The notes below the pieces were generated by a model. The model was not told the origin of the DNA. It searched no databases and saw nothing but the letters and a program-made list of their open reading frames with translations. The translations under genes and the position numbers were made by a program. From NCBI GenBank assembly GCA_013423325.1, contig BLJB01000037.1, positions 1 through 25,063 on the forward strand: a stretch of DNA of 25,063 bases, written 5' to 3'. The stretch comes from Usnea hakonensis (lineage: Eukaryota; Ascomycota; Lecanoromycetes; Lecanorales; Parmeliaceae). Positions 10,315 through 19,335 of the stretch are shown here, one piece after another; position 1 is the stretch's first letter, and each line of letters begins with the position of its first letter.

Positions 10315-10640
10315 TATAAGAGATTGGATTTTCTAGGAAGTAAGCAATGGAGACAGAACTGGGCCCAAGCAACAATCCATGAACTACATGAAGCGCTATT
10401 GTAGCCGTTGCCTATGTAGAGTACAAGGAATCCATCTATGCCTTCGAAACCAAGAAATCGTCGTTCTGCAGCGTCTGGAAGATCTGAGCGGGGTCTCACT
10501 TCTCCGACGTGGTCTTGAGCTTAGCCACGTTGCTTGCCCTGTATCCGTCGATTGGGTCCTGGTCTCGAGATGCGTTGACTATGTACAGGAATGGTAGGTA
10601 AAGGTACCATTGCGAGCCTGGCACCTTCTATTTTGCGGTC
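10315..10640 (-). pseudogene. Degenerate multi-pass membrane-protein fragment (possibly RTA1-like)
   Basis: Two or three minus-strand frames in succession give membrane-type sequence. One part reads QWYLYLPFLYIV followed by a polar loop. A frame change then leads to FLGFEGIDGFLVLYI, and another frame continues as ATATIALHVVHGLLLGP. Put side by side, a segment ending in L-H-V-V-H after an acidic or aromatic helix start resembles the last helix of fungal RTA1-type seven-TM proteins, but this is weak. Stops and frame changes within 300 bp with no splice signals argue for a remnant rather than a gene. Confidence 0.25.
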
Positions 10641-11743
10641 GTGGCGATAGGGACGGCGCCCTGCCAGTCTGCGAGGGCGGTGGTGCGGGAGAACCGCAAT
10701 GATCGTCTCTCTTCTGACTCAGGCCGCGAACAGTTATCTGATAGTATCGTACGACCCTTCGCATTCTACCAGGCGAGAGCTTCCGCAGGTAAGGCCCATC
10801 TAGAAGCCTGATCGTCTCGTATTTACTGACTCTCAAGTCGCTTTATATCCATGGACGGGAGTTCCAAGTACCAAGCTTCATTCGAGATCCCTCGCCTGAA
10901 ACCCTCATGCTAGCATGCCTTACCTACGCTTTGAAAACCACAGTATTATACAGATCACAGCCGAGAGACCAGTATCAATACCACTTCCTAATATCTGCTG
11001 TCGGTCTTGCTATTTCCTTGGCCTATGTCAACATTGGAACGATGAGGAGCTGGCTGCCCCCTTTCATAATTGTTGCTCAGGTGTTAAGCCGGTTCATACA
11101 TTACCTATGTCCCAGCCTCAGAAGCGAGACAATTGTGGAAGGAGAAAGACAGGAGGTTCAAGACCATAAATCCCTTTGTGAATCGAGTTAAAGATGGACA
11201 GGAGGACATTGAGTGAGGGATGCAGCGCTGGAATTCATATTGAGAATGGAATGCAGAGATCCTTGGGTGCAGCAGCCAGATGGATTGAAACATTATACGT
11301 ATGGTCTACATCGAACCTGCGACAGCGATGGCGTTCAATTAGTGACAGGGCCCTTAGCTTTGAGATTCACGACAGTTCGATGGAAGTCTTGTCTAGGTAG
11401 GGTTTCCAGATTGACTTGCCAAAAAATAATATTTCGTACAAGGAAAACCACCATCCCTATCGTGAACATTTGCCTCAACTTTACTCAACTCGGAGCATTC
11501 CCCCAGACACCCCCAATCTCCCATAGTGCAAGGCTTGATTCCCAAGAAATGTAACAAACATAAGCCGCTTCGCTCCACACAGCACCTTCGCGTGCACTAT
11601 CCTCGCACGGCCACAAATTTTGCATTCTTCCCTCTCCCTCACTCCTCACCCTTCCTCCCCCCGCCTCGCCCCGACCCCAAACTCTCTACCCACCCTAGAC
11701 CACACTCGCTCGTCGAGCTTTAAGTTGGGAGGTATGTTATAAG

Positions 11744-12004
11744 ATGTATGAAATGAAAAGGTACTATAGAAAGCAGATTTTGAATGCATATAACGCAGCG
11801 ATTCCCTCAGCCTCCGTTGGAGGCTTGGGACTGAAATTCAAGAAGAGCAATCAGAAATGGACAGCGGTCTTGCCGGGTATTGACTTGACAAGGGTACCCA
11901 TGAAAATCACTGTGCCATGGAGAACTCGCGCCACGGAACATGCGACGAAGCTCCTTCGTCGTCGAGATAGGAGAAGTTCGATGCTCTCAGATGTACATTA
12001 CTAG
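11744..12004 (+). CDS. Short hypothetical basic protein (uncertain)
   Basis: An ATG-started frame of 86 residues, rich in Lys and Arg, with segments such as VGGLGLKFKKSNQKW and VPMKITVPWRTR. It follows a 130-bp pyrimidine tract (11570-11700), a feature common in fungal promoters and 5' leaders. There is no recognised domain, signal peptide or partner exon. It could equally be a chance open frame in a gene-poor stretch. Confidence 0.25.
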   Translation: MYEMKRYYRKQILNAYNAAIPSASVGGLGLKFKKSNQKWTAVLPGIDLTRVPMKITVPWRTRATEHATKLLRRRDRRSSMLSDVHY

Positions 12005-12114
12005 AAGCCAAAAGAAATGGGGTTCGTTGCTGGACTCATGAGTCTGGCGCGCGGGAGGGGAAAGATAAGCATAGACAGGCTAAGGGGGGAATGGGGTGGA
12101 TATCTAGGTACATG

Positions 12115-12575
12115 CTAGGCTGCTACAATTGTGGACGCCAGAGTCTGAGCGGCATCGTCGCAGACGCAATCAATCCGGATTCCGTTGTCCCGGACGCGGC
12201 GGTCCTCTCGATCACGCCCTTCAAGGACATCTAGGTCGGTGCCTGGAAGTAGGATAATTCCCTGATGGACATTGTGTATGGGAAGAAGAGTAATCGCATT
12301 GATGAAGCTTTTGGTGTGAGTGTGCGTCGATAAAATCGAGAGTACACTGTGATTGCTTACCCATAGCATTGCCGTTATCAATGTCATCGAGCGCCTCGAA
12401 GACGCTTTGAAAATACTGGGTGCTGTGGATATATTTCGACCATTCCTGTCGACTTTATCAAGATGATGGTAATGTCAATGACCGATTGGACAGAATTGGT
12501 ATCGGGTCTAAGTCTGGGAAGGTGGAACTTTCGAAAATCTGCGTCTTCGAAGATGGCGGTATCAGCGAGGATCAT
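12115..12575 (-). CDS. Possible small spliced ORF abutting the protease gene's 3' end
   Basis: Three minus-strand segments join in consistent phase: 12575-12492, 12445-12361 and 12242-12115. They give 98 residues. The second intron has strong signals (GTAAGC donor, TTCCAG acceptor, 118 bp); the first is weak (GTCCAA donor, 46 bp). The translated segments look genuinely coding: FEDADFRKFHLPRLRPDT, YFQSVFEALDDIDNG and a charged C-terminus with GIRIDCVCDDAAQTLAS. The ATG at 12575 overlaps the protease stop codon (12564-12562) in another frame, which is odd for a fungal gene. It may instead be the real C-terminal part of the TPR-protease, cut off by a frameshift, or reached by alternative splicing. 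No family is recognised. Confidence 0.35.
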
Positions 12576-15553
12576 GCTCGGCGCCAAAGAAATTCAGCAG
12601 AATGTCTGATATTCGGGAAGCCACGTGGTTACGGCCAACCTCCTCGTCAAGTAGCTTCCATGGGACGAGGAATCTATAACCGTCCTTTTCCTCGCTCATC
12701 CTTGCAAATATCTCCTTCATACTTTCTAAAGAGTTCAGACGTGCATGATGAGAGATATGTAAATTTGGCTGCTTCGCAAATTCCAGAATTAGAGCGGCGA
12801 TAGCAGCAGCAATTGGCGTCGATGTCGATGTACCGGAATTGCGCTTCTCAGGGCTGTCATTGAGTCCTCTGGGCCAAGCCGAGGGAACGGCTTCTCCGAG
12901 AACGGAAAAGTTGTGACTTGTAGGGTGGGGTGGAGGATTATACCTTGATCTTGCTCCACGGCCGTCTGCTGAGTTGATGCAGATGACTCGAGAGGATGAG
13001 GCGGGAAAGGCGATCTTGCGATTGGCACCGCTGTTGGCCGCAGCAGCGAGCATTAGGATGTCTTTATTCGAAGCTAGATTAATAGCTCGCTCTATATGTG
13101 TATAGCGTCGTGGATAGCCGAAGGACATGGTGATAATGTCGACTTTCCACTCATCAGTTGCGTGGACTATGGCCTTGATTGATTATTTTTTAGTCAACGA
13201 TATGTAGCGTTGAGGGTGGAAGAGGACCAACTTTGGCAACGTTCTCATCATTCAGCGAGCCACTGTAGTCTTTGACGACACGAGCCACGTATATGAGAGC
13301 CTCTGGTGCAACTTTCATTAATAGCGATGTGTTATGCGTACCATGGCCACAGGTATCCCTATCACCACCTTCACCATCAATCCAACTTTTTGCATCTTTG
13401 ACGCGCTTATTCCATTGAGCCTCGATTCTAGGATGCGTTCGATCTATTCCGGTATCCAGGATCGCAATTTTGACCCTTCTCATTCGATCCTTTCTGTACG
13501 GTTCCAGCAGCGCCTGTGTATGCTCTTCGAGCAGCCGAAACCATTCATCTGCTGCATTAGAACTAATATCACTAGCGTCAAATTCTGGACTGGTACAACG
13601 AGACAGTATTATCTTACGCGTATGGATCTTCGGCGCTTCCGTGGGCGTCACAAAGACTGGAATAGACATTTAATTCGCCTCGCATCACCGGCGCTTCTGC
13701 TACTTCGCTAGTCGTACCGTCTGCCGCTGGTAGGACAGGGTGCTGCGAGTCTACCTTGATGGGATGTTGACTGATCTGTATAATTGGCTGGTCTTTTATT
13801 TGGGGTCTTAAGAACCTTTGCTCTGTCTGCGGGCACTCCGGATCCTCCGCAGCTCGCTCGGAATTCTGAAAATCCCTCTCACCAAAGCCCAGACTTGGCG
13901 GCGGCAATTGTGGTCCGATTGAAGTAGGTCGTGTCGTCTTGGCGATAGGAGCCTCTAGATTTTCTTTGTTAGAAGACTTTTTCAAGTCCTGGTCCGACTT
14001 AGCTCTCAATCTCTTGTTTTTTGCTACGGGTATAGGCACTAGATCTTGCTCTAGGGGACTTCATCAGTGCATGTCACTCAATGGTTGTAAGGGATAGTCT
14101 TCTTACTTTGGTCTACCTTACGTCTCTCGGGAAGAGAAGTAGTGGTAGGATCGGAGAGTGCCTCGATCGGAATATAACCTTGCATCGCGGGGTTAGAAGC
14201 CGAAGATGCTCGTTTTTGTCTTGCTTTTACACCTGGTGCATTTGCCGGGCCACCATTCTTTGGCATGTCGAGGTGAGTAATCATGCGGTCTTGCGTTCGA
14301 GTCAAGACTCGCAGCTCCTCCCGCGGTTTCTCCTTTCCAGATTCGCGCTCGTAGGTGATGTTGCGTGGGCGTTGAATCTTGGCGCGTGACGCTTCTTCGC
14401 TGTTACTATCGTGGATGGCGGCAGGAATCCAAGCTTGGGTAGTGTGTTGTCTTGGACTATCGTCTTTTCCATTTCTGTCTCCATTTATCACTGGATCATC
14501 TCGACCTCTTTTTATCGTTCTTCTTTCCTTTTGCTTCCAGGATATCGGATCACGCGATATCTTTTGTTCATCGTCTCTTGCCCTGTCCCTATTTGCTTCC
14601 GTGTTATGACCAATTGCGTCAAGGTTGTAAGCGAGGGAGCTCTCGTTCCTGTTCAGATGTGGATCGTCTGATTCTCGTGTTTTCCTCAAAGTTATTAGAT
14701 TCCGTCGCAGCAGTTTTGTTGATTCATCGTATTGAGCAAGCCCACGGAGATTGATTGCAAGGTTGTGTCTGCTAGCGATGAGATCGTTATCGTCTTTGTT
14801 GCAATTCCTTTCCCTGAACTTCAATGTCTGACGATTTAGATCTGCCGCTTCACCATGTACCTTGAGCTCCTGGAGGCTAGCTGCGAGGTTGTGCCGACTT
14901 GAAAGCGATTCCTCATCTTCGACGCCCTGAGCCTTTTCTCTAGCCCTGAGAGTCTTCCGATCTAAAGCTGCTGCCTCCGTGTAGCGACCAAGCTTGAAAA
15001 GGTTGAAAGCTAGATTGTGCTGGGTTTCAAGTGTGTCTGCATGATAGTCCCCCTGGTCTTTCCTTCTGACATGCAAGGTTCGCCTGTCCAAAGCTTCTGC
15101 TTCTTTGTACCGACCTAGCTCGTGAAGATTAAAGGAAAGGAGATCTTGGTCTTCAAGGGTCATTGCGTCTCTAGGGCCTCGTATGCTCTCACTCCAGGCG
15201 AGATTTTCTTGGAACAGGCTTGATGCCTTCTTAAATTCTCCATGTTCAAGATGCTCACGAGCAATATGATCCTTCTCTTCATGTGCTCTTAAGCCTGCCT
15301 TACCGGCACCAGGATTAGGGTACAGTAGCGACTTGGGAAGTACCATGTTGAGGTCAGGATATCCAAAGGACTCGGACGCGTTGGGTCCCCTCCAGCCCAA
15401 GTTTCGATCCAGAGTGTAAGCCAAGGCTGAAAGTGCTTCAAGATACTTAAGTACATATGCAGCTAGCGACCCCACTATGCGGGGGCTGGGAATATCAGAA
15501 CTTCGTGCATTGTGAGACCAAGATCCATGCTGTTCTTCCAATCTCAAGTTCAT
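12562..15553 (-). CDS. TPR-repeat subtilisin-like (S8) serine protease, cytosolic, NLR-like
   Basis: Predicted exons on the minus strand are 15553-14122, 14050-13718, 13656-13232 and 13173-12562, giving 933 residues with introns of 71, 61 and 58 bp. Residues about 90-320 form five kinesin-light-chain-type TPRs with a 42-residue period (for example HNLAFNLFKLGRYTEAAALD). A charged, low-complexity linker covers about 320-590. A peptidase S8 domain fills about 605-915. The triad is intact: Asp656 in AILDTGID, His693 in CGHGTH and Ser846 in SGTSTSTPIAAA. The oxyanion Asn777 is in AAAANSGAN. There is no signal peptide, so it should act in the cytosol. Fungal S8 domains of this kind are found in NLR-like proteins, usually N-terminal with NB-ARC and repeats. 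Here the repeats come first and no nucleotide-binding domain is visible. The gene is divergent from the gasdermin-like gene at 16332, so its likely role is signal-dependent cleavage of that protein. The frame opens at a GTG (15583); the first ATG is 15553. Confidence 0.88.
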
Positions 15554-15899
15554 GCCTGTATCCGCTCGAGCATTATTGAGCACAGACGTCCATACAGTGA
15601 CCCTTCCTTACGTTAGGAGCTCAGTGGCCCATACAACTGTCATCAAGCTAGAGAAAGCGACGCCGACATCACACCCCAACTCTCACTCCCAACTCTCGCC
15701 TTCCTCGATTGGCGCTATCATTGGATCAATATTAGCTTTAATAGTACTGCTCTTGTTGATTTGTTATTGCTGCCTCCCAGAAGATGTCGGAGACGAGCAT
15801 TCCACAAGCGATAGCGACCAAGTCATAAGAACACCTGACGGAAAACTTGCCAAGAGTCGCAAGAAGACTCGTCCTAGACACGAGGCGCCCCTCAATTAG
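15552..15899 (+). CDS. Short single-pass membrane protein candidate
   Basis: An ATG-started frame of 115 residues. Residues 1-50 are Ser/Thr/His-rich. Residues 52-74 form a clean transmembrane helix (SIGAIIGSILALIVLLLLIC), and the tail is acidic and then strongly basic (KSRKKTRPRH), which predicts a cytosolic C-terminus. The outer Ser/Thr-rich part plus one TM resembles fungal wall-sensor-type small membrane proteins. Its only Met is at 15552, inside the palindromic CATG that also carries the protease start codon on the other strand, so both genes cannot have ordinary separate 5' leaders. It may be a real gene with overlapping divergent transcripts, or a later exon of a gene whose first exon I cannot see. 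It sits between the protease and the gasdermin-like gene. Confidence 0.45.
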   Translation: MPVSARALLSTDVHTVTLPYVRSSVAHTTVIKLEKATPTSHPNSHSQLSPSSIGAIIGSILALIVLLLLICYCCLPEDVGDEHSTSDSDQVIRTPDGKLAKSRKKTRPRHEAPLN

Positions 15900-16331
15900 C
15901 TTGGCCAAGGAATTCAAAGGATTCAGTGGACGATGGAATTTGTTGAAAAAATCGAGTAAATTGCAGAGTTTCGTTTATGCCACAAGCGACTACCCCTTCC
16001 ACCCATGCCAGTGATATATATCAGTCGTTCGTATTAGAACCAGTCCTGATATCTTTGATCCGAAAGTGAAATCGACGCATCAGTGCGTACCAGTCAGAAA
16101 GGAGGTTTCACGTGATTAGCTTGTCTGAAATCCGCCACTCAAGAAGTAGACGGAAGACTTACAAGCACTTCGGTGTATGCCATTCCCAAATTCTTCGGGT
16201 AAGATTGATATAAAAGCAAATCGTTGTCGAACCCTCACGAGCCAGACCATCGACAGTAAGAGGGACCGAAAGGCGGACTTGAGATCTCGCGATCAGAGGG
16301 ACTGGAATTCTCAGGAGTATCGTCGCCAAAC
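15900..16331. promoter_or_regulatory. Upstream region of the gasdermin-like gene, with TATA-like element
   Basis: This 430-bp stretch has no open frame of note and should contain the promoter of the downstream gene. A TATA-like element, TATAAAAG, is at 16209-16216, 116 bp before the ATG at 16332. I see no other clear motif. Confidence 0.45.
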
Positions 16332-17177
16332 ATGGTCAAAAGTTACTTCCTAGCACCAACGCGCGATTGCCCTCCATCCGGTCCTATTGCCCTCGGAAAC
16401 ATTATTGCTTCACCTTCGGCACCCGAAGAGGCCCTGAATGTGCGTCCTGCTTTGCCCATACGACCGATTTACGATTCATATCAAACAAATTGGACGGCAG
16501 AGGTTGGGCACCGCAGGCAAGGAAAAATTGGCCTCTGGACGAAGTTCTTGCAGGTCTTGGGAGTCGGGATCGATTTTAGTGTCAATTATGACGTTGGTGA
16601 AACAGATACATATGCCTTTGATCGATTGGAAACCCGATTTTTTGCGCCTGACAAGATCTATGTCGAAGAGAGTATGTCTGCTCCCGAGGTACGAGCATTC
16701 ATGGCGAGGAGCAGATTTAGGGCCAACGTTTACATGATCACGGGCATTAAGATGGCGATAGGTGCGTCTGTCACAAATGCGAAGCTGAGGCAGCGTGGAA
16801 TACACGTGCAACTTGGTGTAGACGGTACCGCGGTAGGAGTGCCTCTCGGTCTAGGACCAGATGTCGAGGTCTCATCTGGCAGGACACAAAGTATTTCTTT
16901 TGACCATGCATCCGATTTTGTTTTCGCTTTTCGTTTGAGGGAGATACATTACGCGAAGAGACAGGGCATAGTGCATCATGAGTTCAACAAAGGGGCACTA
17001 TTCGGTCTGGGAGGTGACGGTGGGAAATCTGCTGCAAAGCGGCAAGAGGAACTGTCGGAGGATATTGAATTACTGGGACTCGCAGAGGAGGATGTAGCTG
17101 GCGAAGATATTGACTTGGAGGCGTCGGCGATAATTGATGATGATGGGGAGTTGTGCGAATGTTTGGTCGTTGATTGA
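16332..17177 (+). CDS. Gasdermin-like pore-forming protein (RCD-1/HET-Q1 type), candidate
   Basis: An intronless 281-residue protein with no signal peptide and no transmembrane helix. It matches, from memory of the family pattern, a widespread ascomycete group I associate with RCD-1/HET-Q1 gasdermin-like proteins. The N-terminus reads YFLAPTRDCPPSGPIALGNI. A central beta-rich core contains SRFRANVYMITGIKMAIGAS near residues 127-146, then SDFVFAFRLREI near 194-205, and the folded part ends at about FNKGALFG (218-225). A 57-residue tail follows, starting with a Gly/Lys-rich hinge and becoming strongly acidic. HET-Q1 is similar in size and is activated when a subtilisin-like protease removes a short C-terminal tail after a Phe. 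F224 here lies at the matching place. The gene is divergent from a TPR-S8 protease, the partner arrangement known for this family. Role inferred: membrane permeabilisation and regulated cell death. The alternative is an uncharacterised family of unknown function. Confidence 0.7.
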   Translation: MVKSYFLAPTRDCPPSGPIALGNIIASPSAPEEALNVRPALPIRPIYDSYQTNWTAEVGHRRQGKIGLWTKFLQVLGVGIDFSVNYDVGETDTYAFDRLETRFFAPDKIYVEESMSAPEVRAFMARSRFRANVYMITGIKMAIGASVTNAKLRQRGIHVQLGVDGTAVGVPLGLGPDVEVSSGRTQSISFDHASDFVFAFRLREIHYAKRQGIVHHEFNKGALFGLGGDGGKSAAKRQEELSEDIELLGLAEEDVAGEDIDLEASAIIDDDGELCECLVVD

Positions 17178-17241
17178 TCTTTTAAAGTAGTTGATAATCT
17201 CAGTCTTCTGAACACTTTCAACCCAACAAGTCGGTCGACTA

Positions 17242-17784
17242 GGAGATAGCAAGGTTCCCAATAGTTGAACCACGAACCGGCTAACTAATAGTTGAACCAG
17301 TTCAATTTGGTAGTTGGTTGGTTGGTTCCTACCATATATAAGTAGTTGGTGGACTAGTTCATGAAAGTGGTGAACTGGTTCAACTGTTGGTTCAGAATTC
17401 TCTTCAGATTTATTAAGGCTAAGCCTCTTCGGGTTAGCGCCTAAAAAGTTATTAGCCCGAATAGGCTTAGCGCCAGTAGGTCTCCCTCGAGAGAAGCTAT
17501 AATCCGTAGCCATTATTTAATATATTACTATATTTCGTAATATAAATCTGGAGTAGTAGGGCCTCCTACTACCTTTATAAATCTCCTTTATACGAGGTAT
17601 AGAAGCAATGGATTTTTTGGCTTAATATAGCGATTTTTTGGCTTGAACCAGCAGTTAAACCGTTTAACTGCTGGTTCAACGGTTTGTACTTTTCAACCGA
17701 CTACGAACCGTGTATATAGCCTCATTTGAACCAGTTTAGGCATTTTGAACCAACGGTTCAACCGTTGGGAACCTTGGGAGATAG
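17242..17784. mobile_element. hAT-type MITE, 527 bp, with 8-bp target site duplication
   Basis: The element spans 17250-17776. Its ends are inverted repeats of 22 bp (17250-17271 and 17755-17776) that match at 20 of 22 positions and begin CAAGGTTCCCA. They are flanked by the identical 8-bp direct repeat ggagatag (17242-17249 and 17777-17784). An 8-bp duplication and CA-starting ends are typical of hAT transposons. There is no transposase frame, so the element is non-autonomous. Many copies of GGTTCAAC/GTTGAACC lie inside near both ends, as expected of subterminal transposase-binding repeats. Several internal hairpins are present. It sits 65 bp past the stop of the gasdermin-like gene. Confidence 0.88.
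17643..17679. repeat. Perfect 17-bp inverted repeat with 3-base loop inside the MITE
   Basis: The arms ttgaaccagcagttaaa and tttaactgctggttcaa are exactly complementary and are separated by ccg. The arm begins with the same gttgaacc-type word that recurs across the element. Weaker inverted repeats lie at about 17419-17476 and 17554-17573. Confidence 0.85.
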
Positions 17785-18132
17785 GAACGGACTGATCGTT
17801 CCTGATACCTTACCATCCCGCTGCAAGGAAATTATTTACAGCTATTTGCACAAAGCCCGCTCAGTGAGCTGACATGAAACTTCACAATATCTACTTCCTC
17901 AATTCAGGTTGTTTTGGATCAAGTAAGTAGATACATTGAGGCAGCTCGTGAGGAATGTTTATCGCCGCCAAGAGCAGACCTCCATTTTGGCTCCACGCGT
18001 GAAACATTAGCAGCTACCTTAGGTACCTAACTAAGGTACGCTTCGATTATCTTATCATACTCTTCTGGGGCACTGTAAATTTCCAGGCTTAATGTTCGTG
18101 TGCTCGACTATGACTCCTCTCTCCATACCGTA
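17785..18132. other. Intergenic region upstream of the ABHD12-like gene
   Basis: No gene is seen. An imperfect palindrome, taccttaggtacctaactaaggta, lies at about 18015-18038 and may be a remnant of another small repeat. The region should hold the promoter of the downstream hydrolase. Confidence 0.4.
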
Positions 18133-19335
18133 ATGATGACGGACTTCACGAATTGTATGATTTTCAAGCACATCTCGATATGGGCAGCCGTCTTAATCGG
18201 TCTCTACGCCGGTCTTTTGGGACTTCTCACAACACCCTTCTTCCAAGCCCATGTAGTCTACCTCCACAAAATCCAAATGACCTGGTTCAAAGATCTTGAC
18301 GTCCGCGAGATGTTCGGCTTCCTACGTAGCCAAACCACCCCATTTCCTATCCAGTCCTCCACGGGCGAGTCGCTGTACGCATGGCATATTCTGCCCATCG
18401 AGCTATATCGTCAGTACGAATCCGCTCTGATTGCGGAACCATCTGGTTTTGCCGAGGACATTACATCCCGCTTCGCTTTCAAGCTACTGCGCGATGACCC
18501 AGAGGCCCGGTTGATCATTCACATGCATGGGGCCGGAGGCACCGTCGGTTCAGGGTACAGAGTGCCTAATTATCGCGCACTGTCTGCTGGAGAGCCTAGT
18601 ACGATTCATGTCTTGACATTTGACTATCGAGGTTTTGGACGTAGTCGCGGCACGCCATCCGAGCGGGGACTTTGCCTCGATGCCATCGCCGTTGTCGTCT
18701 GGGCGACAAAAGTGGCCGGCATTCCACCATCCCGAATCCTCATCTTCAGCCAATCTCTAGGCACGGCCGTGAGCCTCGCAATGTCCAATCATTTTGCCTT
18801 GCAGTCCCCTCCCGTAGTGTTCGCAGGCACCATCCTGGTCGCACCATTTGTCGACGTTGCGTCGCTTGTAGCGACATATCGTATTGCAGGCACCATCCCC
18901 ATCTTGTCACCGCTGGCGCGATTTCCGCTGCTGTTCAACTACCTCGGCACCTTCATCAAGGACAAGTGGCTGAGCAAGGACAGGATTGCAGAGTATATTC
19001 GGGCCAATGAAGCCAACGGGGAGCATTACCAGCTAACCCTGATACATGCCGAGGACGATTATGACATACCGTGGCATCACACTCAAGTGCTCTTCTGGCA
19101 CGCTGTTAATGCTACGTTCCCACAAGGGATCAGCTATGACGAATTTGATAAGGTGAGATCTAAATCAAAGACGGATCTGGGCGCTGCAGGTTCGGTCATG
19201 GAATGGCGGACGAAGAAAGGCGTCATTAGAGAGGAGATACTAAAGACCGGCCTTCACGATGTCGTCATGGGAAATCCGGTAATCACCGTGGCTGTCATGC
19301 GCATTTTTGAAGCCTCTAAGCAACATCATGATTAA
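18133..19335 (+). CDS. ABHD12-like alpha/beta hydrolase, membrane-anchored lipase
   Basis: A 400-residue intronless protein of the alpha/beta-hydrolase fold. One N-terminal signal anchor (ISIWAAVLIGLYAGLLGLLT) places the catalytic part in the lumen or outside. The oxyanion segment is HMHGAGG at about residues 130-136. The nucleophile elbow is FSQSLGTAV, with Ser208; the first Gly of GxSxG is Ser, against GQSLG in many ABHD12/13 relatives. The acid is expected in HAEDDYDIPW (Asp308 or 309) and the His in GLHDVVM (His375), so the triad is complete. ABHD12-type enzymes hydrolyse monoacylglycerols and lysophospholipids; the substrate here is inferred only from family. The frame opens at a GTG (18100); the first ATG in frame is 18133. 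Confidence 0.85.
   Translation: MMTDFTNCMIFKHISIWAAVLIGLYAGLLGLLTTPFFQAHVVYLHKIQMTWFKDLDVREMFGFLRSQTTPFPIQSSTGESLYAWHILPIELYRQYESALIAEPSGFAEDITSRFAFKLLRDDPEARLIIHMHGAGGTVGSGYRVPNYRALSAGEPSTIHVLTFDYRGFGRSRGTPSERGLCLDAIAVVVWATKVAGIPPSRILIFSQSLGTAVSLAMSNHFALQSPPVVFAGTILVAPFVDVASLVATYRIAGTIPILSPLARFPLLFNYLGTFIKDKWLSKDRIAEYIRANEANGEHYQLTLIHAEDDYDIPWHHTQVLFWHAVNATFPQGISYDEFDKVRSKSKTDLGAAGSVMEWRTKKGVIREEILKTGLHDVVMGNPVITVAVMRIFEASKQHHD

Larger units (their letters stand above)
10126..12114. other. Two-kilobase stretch without an intact gene
   Basis: No complete gene can be supported here. The minus strand at about 10315-10640 reads as a degenerate membrane-protein fragment (listed separately). Plus-strand frames at 10907-11191 and 11213-11554 have hydrophobic or basic stretches but no family signature. 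The 11570-11710 part is a strong pyrimidine tract on the plus strand. A short ATG frame at 11744-12004 is listed separately. Confidence 0.5.

Noticed and set aside
14081..14754. Several plus-strand frames with hydrophobic stretches
   Set aside because: They lie antisense to the charged linker and TPR part of the protease gene. Their hydrophobicity is the complement of Lys/Arg/Glu-rich codons, and they have no family pattern.
17070..17513. Minus-strand open frame of 147 codons
   Set aside because: It spans the end of the gasdermin-like gene and the left half of the MITE; the part over the gene is its antisense and the rest is repeat sequence.
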